Shown piece by piece: positions 9,334 through 18,909 of a DNA stretch of 64,000 nt. Every line of letters begins with the position of its first letter. Position 1 is the stretch's first letter. The notes beneath the pieces were generated by a model. The model did not search any database. It worked only from the letters and a program-made list of their open reading frames with translations, and had not been told where the DNA came from. Made by a program: the position numbers and the translations under genes. Source of the stretch: Chryseobacterium indologenes (GTDB lineage Bacteria; Bacteroidota; Bacteroidia; Flavobacteriales; Weeksellaceae); assembly GCA_001013295.1 (NCBI GenBank), contig LAZY01000006.1:62001-126000 (forward strand), written 5' to 3'.

Positions 9334-9753
9334 ATGATACAGTTCTTTTATGAAAATTTACCGGAATCGGTAAATACAGATTACAAAAAATGGCTGGAAG
9401 ATTTGATTCTTTCAGAAGGAAAAAAAACGGGTGAAATCAATTACATTTTCTGCGATGATGAATATCTGCTAAAAATCAATCAGGATTATTTACAGCATGA
9501 TTATTATACAGACATCATCACTTTTGATTATGTAAAAGGGAAGACAATTAGCGCTGAGATTTTCGTATCTTTGCAGCGCATTTCTGACAACGCCTCTACC
9601 CTTTCCCGAGATTATGAAGATGAATTAAGAAGAGTTTTAGCCCATGGTATTTTGCATCTCATAGGCTATAAAGACAAGACGGAAGAAGAGGAAAAAGAGA
9701 TGCGGAGAATGGAAGATTTGTACTTAGCCAAGTACCGGGATTTAAAGATTTAA
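9334..9753 (+). CDS. ybeY: Endoribonuclease YbeY (16S rRNA maturation)
   Basis: YbeY is a metal-dependent endoribonuclease used in 16S rRNA 3' processing and ribosome quality control. The 139-residue protein has the family core ISAEIFVSLQRI and the metal motif HGILHLIGYKDKT. The first two histidines are present. The third ligand, His in the E. coli GYDH motif, is replaced around K-D, with Asp as the likely substitute. I recall this GYKDKT form as usual in Bacteroidetes YbeY. It is the last gene of the murF-alr/patatin operon. Confidence 0.9.
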   Translation: MIQFFYENLPESVNTDYKKWLEDLILSEGKKTGEINYIFCDDEYLLKINQDYLQHDYYTDIITFDYVKGKTISAEIFVSLQRISDNASTLSRDYEDELRRVLAHGILHLIGYKDKTEEEEKEMRRMEDLYLAKYRDLKI

Positions 9754-9838
9754 AATTGAACAATCACTTAAAGTCCGATATGTAAAGTACTCAATTATAG
9801 TAATAATATAACTTTACCTAGAGTGCATTCTTCAAAAA

Positions 9839-9854
9839 TGTTTCACGTGAAACA
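9839..9854. other. parS centromere site (perfect)
   Basis: TGTTTCACGTGAAACA is a perfect 16-bp palindrome identical to the bacterial ParB-binding parS consensus; the symmetry extends to 20 bp (9837-9856, AATGTTTCACGTGAAACATT). It lies in the gap between ybeY and mnmG. parS sites are known to cluster near chromosome origins, where ParB loads and spreads for origin segregation. A second near-perfect copy lies just beyond mnmG at 11772-11787. parA and parB themselves are not in the window. Confidence 0.93.
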
Positions 9855-9900
9855 TTGGTTATAAAGATAAGGTTTAAAGCTTAAAACAAGCGAGATAAAA

Positions 9901-11763
9901 ATGATTTCAGAAATATATGATGTGATCGTAGTAGGTGCCGGACACGCGGGTTGCGAAGCAGCAGCAGCGGCAGCCAACCTGGGTTCAAAAACACTACTCA
10001 TCACCATGAATATGCAGACCATCGGACAGATGAGTTGCAACCCCGCAATGGGTGGAATCGCAAAAGGACAGATCGTAAGAGAGATTGATGCAATGGGTGG
10101 ATATTCCGGAATTGTGGCAGACAAATCTGCTATCCAATTCAAGATGCTGAATCTTTCAAAAGGTCCTGCCATGTGGTCCCCAAGAACCCAAAATGACAGA
10201 ATGCTTTTTGCCGAAGAATGGCGACTAGCTTTAGAGAATACTCCCAATCTTGATTTCTTTCAGGATATGGTAAAACAACTGGTTGTTGAGAACAATAAAG
10301 TAACCGGAGTAATTACTTCTTTAGGAATTGAGATTAAAGCAAAATCTGTAGTTCTTACTAACGGAACTTTTTTGAATGGATTAATTCACGTTGGCGATAA
10401 ACAATTAGGTGGTGGAAGAATGGGTGAGCCAAGAGCATTTGGTATCACGGAACAATTGGTGACTTTAGGATTCGAAGCCGGAAGAATGAAAACCGGTACC
10501 CCACCGAGAGTAGACGGAAGAAGTCTGGATTATTCAAAAATGGAAGAACAGAAAGGAGATGAAAATCCTCAAAAGTTCAGCTATCTTGATACTCCGAAAC
10601 TGACAAAACAATTAAGCTGTCATATTGTATATACCAATGAAACAGTACACGATATTTTACGTGAAGGTTTTGACAGGAGTCCAATGTTCAATGGAACCAT
10701 TCAAAGTTTAGGTCCAAGATACTGTCCAAGTATTGAAGATAAAATCAACCGTTTTGCAGAAAGAAACAGACACCAGCTTTTCGTAGAACCGGAGGGATGG
10801 AAAACAGTAGAGATCTATGTCAACGGATTCAGCTCTTCTCTTCCGGAGGATGTTCAGATCAAAGCAATGAAACATATTCCAGGATTTGAAAATGCAAAAG
10901 TTTTCCGTCCGGGTTACGCTATTGAATACGACTACTTCCCTCCTACCCAACTGAAGCATACCTTAGAAACAAAATTGATAGACAATTTATATTTCGCAGG
11001 ACAGATCAACGGAACCACAGGATACGAAGAAGCAGCAGGCCAAGGTTTAATTGCCGGGATCAATGCTCACAATAAAGTTCACGAAAAAGATGAATTTATC
11101 TTGAACAGAGATGAAGCATATATCGGTGTACTTATTGACGACCTGATTACCAAAGGAACAGAAGAACCTTACAGAATGTTTACTTCACGTGCCGAATACA
11201 GACTTCTATTAAGACAGGATAACGCAGATATAAGATTAACTGAGAAAGCTTATCAGCTAGGATTGGCAAAAGAAGACAGATTAAGACGAGTCGAAACAAA
11301 ACTATCTGAAAGTCAATCACTTGAAGATTTCCTTCGAGAAACTTCTTTAAAACCAGGTATTATCAACCCTATCCTTGGATCTATTGACAGCAGTCCTGTA
11401 GATCAAGCCTACAGAGCTGCTCAGATTCTTACCAGACCTAATATGACTTTAGAAAAACTGGATGAGATCGACTTCATTAAAGAAACTTCATCAAAATACA
11501 ATGAAGAAGTAAGAGAGCAGGCTGAGATCAATATTAAGTACAGAGGTTATATTGAAAAAGAAAAGGAAAACGTAGCCAAGCTGAATCGTCTGGAAAATAT
11601 TAAAATTCCTGAAGACTTTGATTACACGAAGATTTCAAGCCTTTCCGCAGAAGCAAAACAGAAAATGTCTAACGTACGCCCGAAGACAATTGCACAAGCA
11701 GGAAGAATAAGCGGGGTTTCTCCGGCTGATATTAACGTTTTACTAGTGTATTTAGGACGTTAA
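9901..11763 (+). CDS. mnmG: tRNA uridine-5-carboxymethylaminomethyl modification enzyme MnmG (GidA)
   Basis: MnmG, with MnmE, uses FAD and methylenetetrahydrofolate to build the cmnm5U modification at wobble position 34 of certain tRNAs. The 620-residue protein is full length. It has the FAD dinucleotide loop [12 protein letters not shown] near the N-terminus, [20 protein letters not shown], the GGRMGEP loop, [14 protein letters not shown] and [12 protein letters not shown]. The C-terminal helical domain ends in [15 protein letters not shown]. It has a 147-base upstream gap holding a parS site, with another parS just after its stop. The gene is often next to the origin in bacteria, hence the old name glucose-inhibited division A. 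Confidence 0.97.
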   Translation: MISEIYDVIVVGAGHAGCEAAAAAANLGSKTLLITMNMQTIGQMSCNPAMGGIAKGQIVREIDAMGGYSGIVADKSAIQFKMLNLSKGPAMWSPRTQNDRMLFAEEWRLALENTPNLDFFQDMVKQLVVENNKVTGVITSLGIEIKAKSVVLTNGTFLNGLIHVGDKQLGGGRMGEPRAFGITEQLVTLGFEAGRMKTGTPPRVDGRSLDYSKMEEQKGDENPQKFSYLDTPKLTKQLSCHIVYTNETVHDILREGFDRSPMFNGTIQSLGPRYCPSIEDKINRFAERNRHQLFVEPEGWKTVEIYVNGFSSSLPEDVQIKAMKHIPGFENAKVFRPGYAIEYDYFPPTQLKHTLETKLIDNLYFAGQINGTTGYEEAAGQGLIAGINAHNKVHEKDEFILNRDEAYIGVLIDDLITKGTEEPYRMFTSRAEYRLLLRQDNADIRLTEKAYQLGLAKEDRLRRVETKLSESQSLEDFLRETSLKPGIINPILGSIDSSPVDQAYRAAQILTRPNMTLEKLDEIDFIKETSSKYNEEVREQAEINIKYRGYIEKEKENVAKLNRLENIKIPEDFDYTKISSLSAEAKQKMSNVRPKTIAQAGRISGVSPADINVLLVYLGR

Positions 11764-11771
11764 AAAGAAAA

Positions 11772-11787
11772 TGTTTCACGTGGAACA
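11772..11787. other. parS centromere site (one mismatch to perfect palindrome)
   Basis: TGTTTCACGTGGAACA is the reverse complement of TGTTCCACGTGAAACA, the form found in the Bacillus subtilis parS set. It starts nine bases after the mnmG stop codon and 1.93 kb from the perfect site at 9839. The pair flanking one gene indicates a ParB loading zone. Confidence 0.9.
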
Positions 11788-11881
11788 TTTCCAATAATAA
11801 AAACGAAAATTAAGGTATTTATAAAGCTTATCAAGATTTATGAATATCTTAATTTTTTAAATATAACAGATAACGACTTCA

Positions 11882-12703
11882 ATGAAAATAAAAGATCATT
11901 TTCTTTCACAGGAAATATTCGAAATAAAGGAAACAGAAACAAAAGGAGTATACAAAACCTCCCCTATCCCATCCAATATTTCCAGATACTACGAAAGTGA
12001 AGATTACATTTCCCATCACCAGGATTCCGGAAGCCTGAAAGAAAAATTATATAAATTTCTTCAGTCTTTCAATCTGCAGTATAAGAAAAATATTCTGGTA
12101 GACAGAATCAAAAAAGGATCAAAAGTTTTAGACTATGGATGTGGTGCCGGAGAGTTTGTAAAGTATATAGAAAATGATTTTGAAACTTTAGGTTTCGAAC
12201 CGGATGCAGATGCAAGAAAAGCAGCACAGGGAAAAATCACAAAAGCAAAGATCCTGAATGATGTTCAAAAAATTGAAGACAAAAGCTTAGATGCAATTAC
12301 CTTGTGGCATGTATTTGAGCACGTAGAAAATCAGGATGAAATGTTGAATATTTTTCACACGAAATTAAAAGACAAAGGTCTTCTTATTATTGCTGTTCCC
12401 AACCCTACTTCTTATGATGCGAAACATTATAAAGAATATTGGGCAGCTTATGATGTACCGAGACACATCTATCATTTTTCTAAAAACGGAATGGAAAATC
12501 TCATTTCTAAAAAATCAGATTGGAAAATGAGAAAGATCAAACCTTTGGTCCTGGATTCCTACTACATATCAATGCTGAGCGAAAAATATAAAAAATCACC
12601 TCTATTTTGGCTAAAAGCAACGATCTACGGAACAATTTCGAACGTAAAAGCCCTTTTTTCGAACGAATTTTCAAGTTTGATATATATTATCGAAAAAAGA
12701 TAG
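11882..12703 (+). CDS. Class I SAM-dependent methyltransferase
   Basis: A 273-residue cytoplasmic protein with a Rossmann methyltransferase core of the Methyltransf_23 type. SAM-binding motif I is KVLDYGCGAGEFVKYI (about residues 82-97), followed by the acidic GFEPDADARKAA loop and the motif IV-like AITLWHVFEHVENQDEML. The N-terminal part (YYESEDYISHHQDSGSLKEKLY) resembles methyltransferases near polysaccharide or lipid genes, but no such genes are adjacent here. The substrate cannot be told. It follows mnmG after a 118-base gap with a parS site and is followed by a strong terminator. Confidence 0.85.
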   Translation: MKIKDHFLSQEIFEIKETETKGVYKTSPIPSNISRYYESEDYISHHQDSGSLKEKLYKFLQSFNLQYKKNILVDRIKKGSKVLDYGCGAGEFVKYIENDFETLGFEPDADARKAAQGKITKAKILNDVQKIEDKSLDAITLWHVFEHVENQDEMLNIFHTKLKDKGLLIIAVPNPTSYDAKHYKEYWAAYDVPRHIYHFSKNGMENLISKKSDWKMRKIKPLVLDSYYISMLSEKYKKSPLFWLKATIYGTISNVKALFSNEFSSLIYIIEKR

Positions 12704-13864
12704 AAAATCGATTTTTGAACCATTTCTGAAGCCCAATTTTCAGTATTTCAGAACAAAAAAATTAAAAACTCAGGAAATTATTCCTGAGTTTTTTATAATA
12801 TAACCTTGCATCAAAAATTATCCTTAGAAAAAAAAAATTAGAAACCAAAATTCAAAATTTGAATACACTACGCATACAACTCCCCTACTCCATCTTAAAA
12901 TAAAATTTTTTAAAAAATCAAATTCTAATAAACCAATCAACATCAAATCTTAATTTCAAATTTCAAACATTTTTATTTTGAGAGAGAGAACTTATAGAAA
13001 ACTTGAGAGAAAAAAGAGAAAAATTAAAATTTTAAAAGCTAAATTCAACAGAAACACCTTATTTCTAGGCTCATTTTTATTTTATACACAAATACTCGGA
13101 AAAGTTAAGAAAATTGATTTTTGAGGTATTTCTGAAGGTCAATTTTTAGCGTTTTTAACTTAAATTCTAAAAATGAATTCAAAATTTAAACAAACTGAAT
13201 ATCTAAAAAATAACAACTCAATAATTTTATCTTTAATTTCTAACCTCAATAGTTCTAACGAAAAAAAATCTCAGAAAAAATTACAAACCCCTACTCTTTC
13301 AATTAAAATAAAAATTTTAAAAAATATTTACCGCAATTATTAAAAATAAGAATTTCAATAAAATCTGTATGCTGATAAAAATTTTCAAGAAACAGAAAAC
13401 AAGCATTCTAATTAAAAATTAAAACTCCCTAAAGCGATCACAAAAAAATCAATTTAAAAAAATTTTAATTTTCTTAGATTATAAAGAAGCAAAGCGATAC
13501 CATGATTAAAAAAAATTTTTCTGCAGAAACAATTCAGCAAGACATATATAAATTAATATAAAAAAAATACTTAGTTAACTTATAATCAATACATAAATAA
13601 GAAGTAAAACAGGTTAAAGTAATAAAAAAATAAAGTTATAGTCAATAGAAAAAATAATAACAAAAAAAATTATTTAAAACAACTTTAAATATTGATTAAC
13701 AAACATTTATAAAGCCATCACTATTATATGAAATATTAATTACTACAATAAATTAATCATGTAAAAAAGGCAAATAATAAAATTTAAAAATATAAGCTAA
13801 AACACAGGAATTCAGTAGTAAATAAAAGCAATTTAATGCTAAGCCATTAGCTTAATAATTAGAA
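12704..13864. other. 1.16 kb gene-free, very AT-rich region near the parS sites
   Basis: After the terminator no open frame of note exists on either strand, and the sequence is dominated by A and T runs. Two imperfect copies of a roughly 46-bp segment occur at about 12703-12748 and 13109-13154. Both start GAAAAT(C/T)GATTTTTGA and share ATTTCTGAAG and CAATTTT. One E. coli-type DnaA box, TTATACACA, lies at 13082-13090. The region could be origin-associated DNA, relic intergenic sequence or an insertion scar. I see no RNA gene in it. Confidence 0.6.
12764..12794 (+). terminator. Rho-independent terminator after the methyltransferase gene
   Basis: A 13-bp stem, AAAAACTCAGGAA paired with TTCCTGAGTTTTT, closes on an ATTA loop and runs into a T tract. 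It is symmetrical enough to work in both directions. Confidence 0.85.
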
Positions 13865-14880
13865 CTATCCCTTTTCAAAAATAAGTAAGTTGTTTTGCCC
13901 ATCTATAGCTGCTATATAATCTCCTACGTTCTGGGGGTAATTATAAAATGCATTCCCACTATTTTTATTTCCCAGAATAAAAGTCCAGGTAAAAGAATGA
14001 GAGTTAAGATCAAAACTTCCGATAAGATTGGGAAAAGTGTTCCCATAGTAGCCAAAAAAATAAATACATTGGTTTTCTTCCGAATAAGAACAATTTTTAA
14101 CAAGAATATTCTGATCTGCAAAATTGATACTTTTAAGGGTTTCAAAATCAGAAGAAGAGATTTCCATATAGAAATCACGGCCTAAGAAGACTATATTACC
14201 CTTATTATTGATAAAATAATTTCTGTAGAAACCCATAACTTCATTTTGAAAACTTTTCAGAATTTCACCGGACTTCTTGCTGATTTGTACTATTCTACCC
14301 TCCTCTCCAATAATAAAAATAAAATTCTGATAATCAATACAATCTGTAACGTTCTCAATACCTAATGAATCAAAAGACAGATCCCAGAGCTTATCAAAAT
14401 TATAATCTAAAAATTCCACTGAATTACTTTTTAAAAATAGAATATTTTTACTTGAAACCCAGATAATTCTCCCATTTTCATATTGCTCTTTAAGAATAAT
14501 AAAATTATCTTCAGAAGCCGAAAAATAACCAATATCCATATAAAAAGTATGGTTTAAATAAGTAGCATTCTTATAGCCAAAAATAAAATCCTTTTCAAAA
14601 TCTGATTTAAGCTGTACATCAAGGCCTGGAAGTCTTCAATAGATATTATTTCCCCATTCGTATCATTAATAAATTCAACCTTATCATCAGACAAGACAAG
14701 AATGGCAAACGCTCCATTCCTGATGATTTCTCCCCGAGCCTCTGAATTTGTCCAAATTGTATGGTCAAATCTAATGTCTTAAAAAGTATGTTTTTTCTCT
14801 TTATCGTATAAATATGCCGCTTCAGGAAATAGACCTTTAATGACAATATTCTCTATTATTTTCTTTAATTTCAAGCTCAC
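13865..14880 (-). pseudogene. Broken gene for an uncharacterised protein (in-frame stop plus frameshift)
   Basis: The downstream part is open from 14539 to 13865 and would encode 224 residues, but the coherent protein signal starts further upstream. From a GTG at 14880 one frame reads IKGLFPEAAYLYDKEKKHTF, then TAA at about 14780. It continues in the same frame as IRFDHTIWTNSEARGEIIRNGAFA up to about SIED. The frame then has to shift by one base near 14650-14630 to join LPGLDVQLKSDFEKDFIFGY, which runs into the 224-residue frame. Restored, it would be about 338 residues, rich in short beta strands (e.g. IIWVSSKNILFL, IFIIGEEGRIVQISKKSGEIL), suggesting a propeller-like fold. Family and function are not recognised. 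It lies between AT-rich DNA and pgk. Confidence 0.7.
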
Positions 14881-15184
14881 TGGTTAAATAGTTATTAGTT
14901 AATAATGTACTTGAAAAGTATAAAAAATACCTCTCCAAAACATTTCAAAATTACAGTTTTTAAACTAAGATTTCAATATCCTTTTATTCCAAAAAAACAT
15001 AAAAATAAGGCTGAATCTTACGAATAAATATTGAGAAAAAATTGAGAATCTACCAGGTCTGGAGCGTAGAAAAACATAAGTTCCACGAAATGAATTGACT
15101 ATTAACAATCATAACCTGAGGTTATATCTAATAATAAATGAAACCTGTAACAATTCACGATTTCATAATGAGAAATTGGGTGTA
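14881..15184. other. AT-rich intergenic stretch with a 15-bp palindrome
   Basis: No gene is visible between the broken gene and the pgk terminator. The only structure I see is the perfect palindrome ATAACCTGAGGTTAT at 15111-15125, which could be a regulator binding site; nothing nearby explains it. Confidence 0.5.
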
Positions 15185-15212
15185 AAAAAGCCTGCTAATA
15201 ATATTAGCAGGC
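15185..15212 (-). terminator. Rho-independent terminator of pgk
   Basis: Stem GCCTGCTAAT (15190-15199) pairs with ATTAGCAGGC (15203-15212) around a 3-base loop. On the minus strand it is followed by a T run (15189-15185). It lies 26 bases past the pgk stop codon. Confidence 0.85.
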
Positions 15213-15238
15213 TTAGAAATATTGAATTTTATTCTCTA

Positions 15239-16429
15239 TTAATTGTTGATTGCAGCTACTCCTGGAAGCTCAAGTCCTTCCAGACTTTCAAGCATTGCAC
15301 CCCCTCCGGTAGAAACATAACTTACTTGATCTGCATATCCGAATTGCTTAACGAATGCCACACTGTCTCCACCTCCTACTAAAGAGAAAGCACCTAATCT
15401 TGTTGCTTCAGCAATACTCTCTCCAAGAGCAACAGTTCCTCCGGCAAAGTGAGACATTTCAAAAACTCCGATCGGACCATTCCAAAGAATTGTTCTTGAA
15501 TTCAGTAATACATCATTGAACTGATCTCTTGATTTATGACCTGCATCCAGTCCCATCCATCCTTCAGGAATAGCATAAATATCTGCTTCTTTTCTTTCAA
15601 CATCATTACTGAAACTTTCTGCAATGATTGCATCAGACGGTAAGTATACTTTTACTTTATATTCTTTAGCTTTTCCTAAGATCTCAAGAGCAAGAGGAAG
15701 TTTATCTTCTTCTACTAAAGAGTTACCAATTTTTCCACCAAGAGCCTTAATAAATGTAAATGCCATTCCTCCACCAATGATCAGATTGTCTACCGCAGGA
15801 AGAATGTTTTCTATAATAGTGATTTTAGTTGAAACCTTAGATCCACCCAGGATTGCCGTAACTGGTCTTTCACCACTTTTCAATACTTTATCGATTGCCT
15901 GAAGCTCTTTAGCCATTAGTAAACCGAAATATTTAGTTGATGGAAAATATTTTGCAATCACAGCTGTTGAAGCATGAGCTCTGTGAGCAGTTCCGAAGGC
16001 ATCGTTTACATAAGCATCTCCTAATTTCGAAAGTTGCTCAGCAAAACCTTCATCTCCTTTTTCTTCTTCATTGTGGAAACGTACATTTTCTAACAATAAA
16101 ATTTCACCCGGCTTAAGATCCGCAGCAGCCTGCTCAGCTTTTGCACCAATACATTCGTCAACAAATTTTACTTCCTGCCCAAGAACGCTGGAAACTTCAC
16201 CTAGAATATGCTTAAGAGAAAACTCATCCTTAACTTCTCCTTTTGGTCTCCCAAGGTGTGTCATCAAAATAACAGAACCGCCATCGTTAAGGATTTTTTC
16301 AACCGTTGGTTTCACTGCAACAATTCTGGTATTGTCAGTCACATTCAACTGGTCATCCTGTGGAACATTGAAGTCAACTCTTACAAGAGCTTTCTTATCT
16401 TTAAAATTGAAGTCGTTAATTGTTTTCAT
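15239..16429 (-). CDS. pgk: Phosphoglycerate kinase
   Basis: Phosphoglycerate kinase makes ATP from 1,3-bisphosphoglycerate in glycolysis. The 396-residue protein carries the family signature [10 protein letters not shown], the substrate loop [24 protein letters not shown], the [12 protein letters not shown] segment, GGSKVSTKI and the C-terminal nucleotide loop [20 protein letters not shown] start it at ATG 16429 ([18 protein letters not shown]), which is the standard N-terminus; a 24-residue upstream extension to 16501 reads as untranslated leader. It is a single-gene unit with its own terminator, divergent from rpiB across a 648-base gap. Confidence 0.97.
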   Translation of the reverse strand: MKTINDFNFKDKKALVRVDFNVPQDDQLNVTDNTRIVAVKPTVEKILNDGGSVILMTHLGRPKGEVKDEFSLKHILGEVSSVLGQEVKFVDECIGAKAEQAAADLKPGEILLLENVRFHNEEEKGDEGFAEQLSKLGDAYVNDAFGTAHRAHASTAVIAKYFPSTKYFGLLMAKELQAIDKVLKSGERPVTAILGGSKVSTKITIIENILPAVDNLIIGGGMAFTFIKALGGKIGNSLVEEDKLPLALEILGKAKEYKVKVYLPSDAIIAESFSNDVERKEADIYAIPEGWMGLDAGHKSRDQFNDVLLNSRTILWNGPIGVFEMSHFAGGTVALGESIAEATRLGAFSLVGGGDSVAFVKQFGYADQVSYVSTGGGAMLESLEGLELPGVAAINN

Positions 16430-17031
16430 TTTTATATTTAGATTTATTTTTTTCTGAGATCTCAGAGAATCCCCCATCAGCCTCAGATTGCATTCCAGCA
16501 AATTTCGGCAGGGACAATTCCATAAACTTCTTTGAATTTTCGTTTCACAAATGTAAGGTTTTAAACTTTTTCAACACTTTGATTAAAATAAAAGTTTTCA
16601 AAAACTTTCCCCGAACCCAATCACCCATTAATCAACAAATCTTTTCTCTTTAAAGAAAAAAATAAAGCTGTTGTTGTTATGTATTGTTAGTAACGGGGAT
16701 AAGTTTTTAGCTTAAAGTTGACCATACTCAACTGGTAGTCAATTCATATTTAACTCACAATATAAATCTCTGTAAACCTGCTATTTCACACACTTATTCA
16801 CAATTGTTGATAACTTTGAACAAAAATCATTATTAGTTATTTTACTATGGAGAAATCTGGGGATAGCTGAAGAAAACATCTGGAAAGTTGTGGTGAAAAC
16901 TTTCAGAAAGATTTTCTAATACGAAATAAATTGATCTTTAAAAATAGAAAGTTGGTAAAAGTTTTCCACACTTATTAACATACCTTTTCACAATTAACTC
17001 CCGGTTTACTAACACGAATTGTTATTATTCT
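16430..17031. other. pgk/rpiB divergent intergenic region with DnaA-box-like cluster (candidate oriC)
   Basis: The right half holds several sequences close to the DnaA consensus TTATNCACA. These are TTATTCACA (16794-16802), an inverted TGTTGATAA two bases away (16805-16813), TTTTCCACA (16962-16970) and TTATTAACA (16972-16980). G-rich GGGGATA words occur near 16697 and 16859. The left half must carry the pgk promoter and leader. Two parS sites lie 5-7 kb away, which makes an origin plausible. The boxes are partly degenerate, so this is a candidate and not a call. I see no coding frame that looks real. Confidence 0.4.
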
Positions 17032-17039
17032 TACCTTTG
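17032..17039 (+). promoter_or_regulatory. -7 promoter box for rpiB
   Basis: TACCTTTG matches TAnnTTTG and is 38 bases before the rpiB start, giving a leader of about 30 bases. Confidence 0.6.
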
Positions 17040-17077
17040 TAAGGAAATAAAATCTAAAAAAGCTTAATAAGAGTATT

Positions 17078-17512
17078 ATGAAAAGAAAAATTGCTATCGC
17101 AGCGGACCATGCAGGCTATGAATATAAGGAGATTGTTAAAAACTACCTTTCAGAACAGTTTGAGGTTCAAGATTTTGGCACGTTTTCCACAAACAGTGTG
17201 GATTATCCGGATTTTGTACACCCTGCTGCAACCTCTGTGGAAAACGGAGAAAATGAGCTGGGAATTCTGATCTGTGGAAGCGGAAACGGGGTTCAGATCA
17301 CGGCCAACAAACATCAGAAGATCAGATGTGCACTTTGCTGGATGCCGGAGATCGCAACATTGGCTAGACAGCATAATGATGCCAACATGATTTCGATACC
17401 GGCAAGGTTTATATCAAAGGAACTAGCGATAGAAATTGTAGATAAATTTCTTTCAACAGAATTCGAAGGAGGAAGACACCAAAACCGGGTTGATAAAATC
17501 GCAGTTTGCTAA
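17078..17512 (+). CDS. rpiB: Ribose-5-phosphate isomerase B
   Basis: RpiB interconverts ribose-5-phosphate and ribulose-5-phosphate in the pentose phosphate pathway. At 144 residues it has the normal length of the RpiB/LacA family. The motifs are IAIAADHAGYEYKE at the N-terminus, the catalytic-cysteine loop LICGSGNGVQITANKH, and CWMPEIATLARQHNDANMISIPARFIS with the conserved His. It has its own promoter box and a terminator directly after the stop, so it appears monocistronic. Sugar-specific relatives exist (LacAB, allose-6-phosphate isomerase), but the single-gene setting favours RpiB. Confidence 0.93.
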   Translation: MKRKIAIAADHAGYEYKEIVKNYLSEQFEVQDFGTFSTNSVDYPDFVHPAATSVENGENELGILICGSGNGVQITANKHQKIRCALCWMPEIATLARQHNDANMISIPARFISKELAIEIVDKFLSTEFEGGRHQNRVDKIAVC

Positions 17513-17519
17513 ATATACT

Positions 17520-17556
17520 AAGGTCTGTAATTTGAATTGCAGACCTTATTTATTTT
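17520..17556 (+). terminator. Rho-independent terminator of rpiB
   Basis: AAGGTCTG (17520-17527) pairs with CAGACCTT (17540-17547), with additional AAT/ATT pairing inside, followed by a T-rich run. Confidence 0.8.
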
Positions 17557-17902
17557 TTATTCGTACATTTGCATCACCAGAGATAGAATTTACCAATCTA
17601 TTATTTCCATACCGGTCCTTTATTTATTTTTAAAAATAGATCAAAGGTTTCTCCCGAATTTTTCCTCATATCTTGTATTGTGCTTTTAAAACTAAAATTA
17701 TAGTTTTGTATTGGATTGAAAAGAAAAACTAAAAATTAAGATTGAACAAAAATCAAAATTATTGTTATCATCAAACTGTTTAGAAAAGATCGGGGTCGGG
17801 CCAGACCGATTCTGTACTAGATGAATTATTCTGACTTGATCATTGAATAAACGGATTTGGAGAGAAAATTGATAGACTAATATTAATGAACACTAAATAA
17901 CC
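17557..17902 (+). promoter_or_regulatory. Long upstream region of the TSP3-repeat gene with two -7 boxes
   Basis: Two TAnnTTTG matches lie in this gap: TACATTTG at 17564-17571 and TAGTTTTG at 17701-17708. Either would give a long leader (about 190 or 325 bases) before the gene at 17903. A short untranslated RNA starting near 17578 cannot be excluded, but I found no terminator hairpin for it. Confidence 0.35.
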
Positions 17903-18907
17903 ATGAAAATAAAAGCATCTTTATTATTACTGTTAAGCATAAATGTTTTCTATGCCCAGGAAATAACAGATAAGGATCTTTTCAAAAAGTGCAGAAAGGA
18001 ATTCAGTAAAAAGGTTTGTCTTTCTGATGAAGACGGTGATACAATTCCATTATATCTGGATCAGTGTCCTAAAGAATCAGGTCCTGGGGAAAATAGCGGC
18101 TGCCCGTGGCCGGATACTGATGGTGATGGTGTGGTTGATAAAGATGATGCCTGTCCTACAGTAGCCGGACCCATAGAAAATATGGGGTGCCCGTGGCCAG
18201 ATACCGATGGTGACGGAATTTTGGATAAAGATGATCGATGTCCTACTGTACCGGGTGTGGTAGAGAATGATGGCTGCCCGGCTCGTAGAAATCCTCACAG
18301 GTTTAGCCAGGAAGAGTTGCAAAAAATAAAAGAAGATTTTTTGAAGCAGATTCAAAATAATAATTATCATGCTGTAGCAGATCTTATTTTTAAGAAGATA
18401 CTTACTAAGCCTTTAAAAAAGAATAAGATCATTTATATTACAGTATTGGATGTTTCGGTACCGGGATGCGGATCAGATGATACCGATTATTCTGATAATA
18501 GGCTGATCAATGAGCTGATCTTTAAAACATTTTGGGATCAAAGAAATTTCAAGAAGTTTGTCAATCTATATCCTGACAGGACTATAGTGCCTGTAGCAAG
18601 GAGATATGATGGTTATAATGAAGATCTTTATTCAGAGCTGAGAGAGATCATCAGTTTTAAGGATATTCCTCAGATGGAAGCTGAATATGTAATGATCTAT
18701 AATGCAAAAGGAAATTTTGACAGGAATATAAATATGGCGAATGTCAAAAATCCTGATAATAATTATATAGATTTGTCTTTTCATATAAAAAAGAAAACTG
18801 CTACTGCCCGTCTAAATGAAGAAATGTATTATTTTAAATTTAAGGGCTCCGGAGCTAAGGAGATCCCTCGTTTAGAATACGAAGAATTAATAAAAAAAGA
18901 ACATTAA
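17903..18907 (+). CDS. Secreted protein with thrombospondin type-3 calcium-binding repeats
   Basis: A signal peptide ([19 protein letters not shown]) precedes a Cys-rich segment with three TSP3-like units of the form DxDGDGxxDxxDxCPxxxG at about residues 48-130 (e.g. [38 protein letters not shown]). The Asp ladders bind calcium in known TSP3 proteins. The remaining 200 residues do not contain an OmpA peptidoglycan-binding domain, the usual partner of these repeats in this phylum, and I do not recognise them. It ends two bases before rnr and may be co-transcribed. Likely periplasmic or surface-exposed. Confidence 0.8.
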   Translation: MKIKASLLLLLSINVFYAQEITDKDLFKKCRKEFSKKVCLSDEDGDTIPLYLDQCPKESGPGENSGCPWPDTDGDGVVDKDDACPTVAGPIENMGCPWPDTDGDGILDKDDRCPTVPGVVENDGCPARRNPHRFSQEELQKIKEDFLKQIQNNNYHAVADLIFKKILTKPLKKNKIIYITVLDVSVPGCGSDDTDYSDNRLINELIFKTFWDQRNFKKFVNLYPDRTIVPVARRYDGYNEDLYSELREIISFKDIPQMEAEYVMIYNAKGNFDRNINMANVKNPDNNYIDLSFHIKKKTATARLNEEMYYFKFKGSGAKEIPRLEYEELIKKEH

Positions 18908-18909
18908 AA

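Noticed and set aside
13924-14178. Minus-strand 84-residue frame and plus-strand 96-residue frame inside the broken gene
   Set aside because: Their composition (Ile/Leu/Lys runs) is that of out-of-frame shadows of the larger coding signal on the minus strand.
17557-17700. Small RNA gene between rpiB and the TSP3 gene
   Set aside because: There are two promoter-like boxes but no terminator hairpin and no recognisable RNA fold, so I list it only as a long leader.
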